Shown here: positions 13,124-13,634 of the stretch, one piece after another
How positions within the stretch are numbered: position 1 is the stretch's first letter
Layout: the number at the start of each line of letters is the position of its first letter
Source of the DNA: RGIG8767 sp964487395
GTDB taxonomy: Bacteria > Bacillota > Clostridia > Lachnospirales > Lachnospiraceae
Direction of reading: 5' to 3'
Length of the DNA stretch: 13,634 bases
Assembly (NCBI GenBank): GCA_964487395.1
Contig: CAZAQH010000056.1
Location: forward strand, 1 to 13,634
Notes under the pieces: model-generated
What the model was told of the DNA's origin: nothing
Seen by the model: the letters and a program-made list of their open reading frames with translations, nothing else
Databases searched by the model: none
Translations under genes and position numbers: made by a program

Positions 13124-13634
13124 TTAATGATGGAAAAGTCTAACGCCGTTAAATACCATTGCCATTCCATATTTATTACAACATTCAATGACTGCATCAT
13201 CACGAATGGAACCACCCGGCTGAACAATATATTTTACACCACTTTTTTTAGCACGTTCCACATTATCACTAAATGGGAAAAATGCATCTGAACCAAGTGC
13301 AGCACCGTCCATCTGATTTAACCATTCTCTTTTTTCTTCTGCAGTAAATACTTCTGGTTTTACCTTGAATATTTTTTGCCATGCACCTTCTGCAAGAACA
13401 TCCATATATTCATCACCAATATAATTATCAATTGCATTATCTCTGTTAGCACGTCCAAGGTCATCTACAAATTCAAGATTTAAAACCTTAGGTGACTGAC
13501 GAAGAAGCCAGTTATCTGCTTTGCTTCCTGCAAGTCTTGTACAATGAACTCTGGACTGTTGTCCTGCACCGATTCCAATTGCCTGTCCGTCTTTTACATA
13601 ACAAACCGAATTAGACTGTGTATATTTTAATGTA
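13124..13634 (-). CDS. purH: AICAR formyltransferase, C-terminal part (partial, 5' end outside window)
   Basis: The visible 169 residues are the C-terminal part of phosphoribosylaminoimidazolecarboxamide formyltransferase, the penultimate step of IMP synthesis, using 10-formyl-tetrahydrofolate. The frame is open to the window edge (first full codon at 13633). The stretch LKYTQSNSVCYVKDGQAIGI leads into GAGQQSRVHCTRLAG, matching the transformylase domain. The ending GSDAFFPFSDNVERAKKSGV, PGGSIRDD and the terminal FNGVRLFHH match it closely too. Compared with the E. coli bifunctional PurH there is an insertion of several tens of residues between CTRLAG and GSDAFFPF. That form is, to my knowledge, the one seen in Clostridia where IMP cyclohydrolase is a separate gene. 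Whether the cyclohydrolase domain is present cannot be seen here. The gene probably ends its own transcript. Confidence 0.93.
   Translation of the reverse strand, partial: TLKYTQSNSVCYVKDGQAIGIGAGQQSRVHCTRLAGSKADNWLLRQSPKVLNLEFVDDLGRANRDNAIDNYIGDEYMDVLAEGAWQKIFKVKPEVFTAEEKREWLNQMDGAALGSDAFFPFSDNVERAKKSGVKYIVQPGGSIRDDAVIECCNKYGMAMVFNGVRLFHH

Overview
The window looks like the chromosome of a low-GC Clostridia bacterium, most probably a Lachnospiraceae-type gut anaerobe. This rests on AT-rich codon use, strong AGGAGG-type ribosome binding sites, a stand-alone AICAR formyltransferase, a D-lactate dehydrogenase, and zinc-ribbon membrane proteins typical of that group. The family assignment is inference from gene style, not from a database search. 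Every protein gene lies on the minus strand. The only plus-strand gene is a tRNA.

Reading in the direction of transcription (from high to low coordinates): 13634-13124 is the 3' part of the AICAR formyltransferase gene (purine synthesis). Next come its own promoter region and a GGDEF-EAL-PAS cyclic-di-GMP protein (13009-11273), with a degenerate cyclase motif and an intact phosphodiesterase motif set. After a strong hairpin follow a Uup-type ABC-F ATPase (11211-9364) and a cardiolipin synthase (9392-7797), whose reading frames overlap by 29 nt. A sugar-phosphate nucleotidyltransferase (7771-6848) comes next, then a D-lactate dehydrogenase (6767-5727) with an unusual cysteine-rich C-terminal tail.

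From 5656 to 3683 lie three tightly packed genes for small membrane proteins. The first two share an architecture of N-terminal four-cysteine zinc ribbon, one membrane segment and an outside helical domain. The third keeps only the membrane and helical parts. I cannot assign a function, and this is the best candidate here for an undescribed system.

Between 3346 and 3682 is a plus-strand tRNA-Pro with anticodon AGG. Its -35 box overlaps the -35 box of the divergent DEAD-box RNA helicase gene (3345-1591). The helicase is followed after 34 nt by an RlmD-type 23S rRNA uracil-5-methyltransferase (1556-240), so these two RNA-metabolism genes probably form one unit. At the left edge (44-1) are the first codons of another minus-strand gene, possibly a GIY-YIG-family protein. 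Its leader carries four GGG tracts that could form a G-quadruplex.

No insertion sequences, prophage genes, CRISPR arrays or toxin-antitoxin pairs were recognised. Most of the window is ordinary core genome. The items most worth a second look are the zinc-ribbon operon, the A34 proline tRNA with its overlapping divergent promoters, the cysteine tail on the dehydrogenase, and the G-rich leader.
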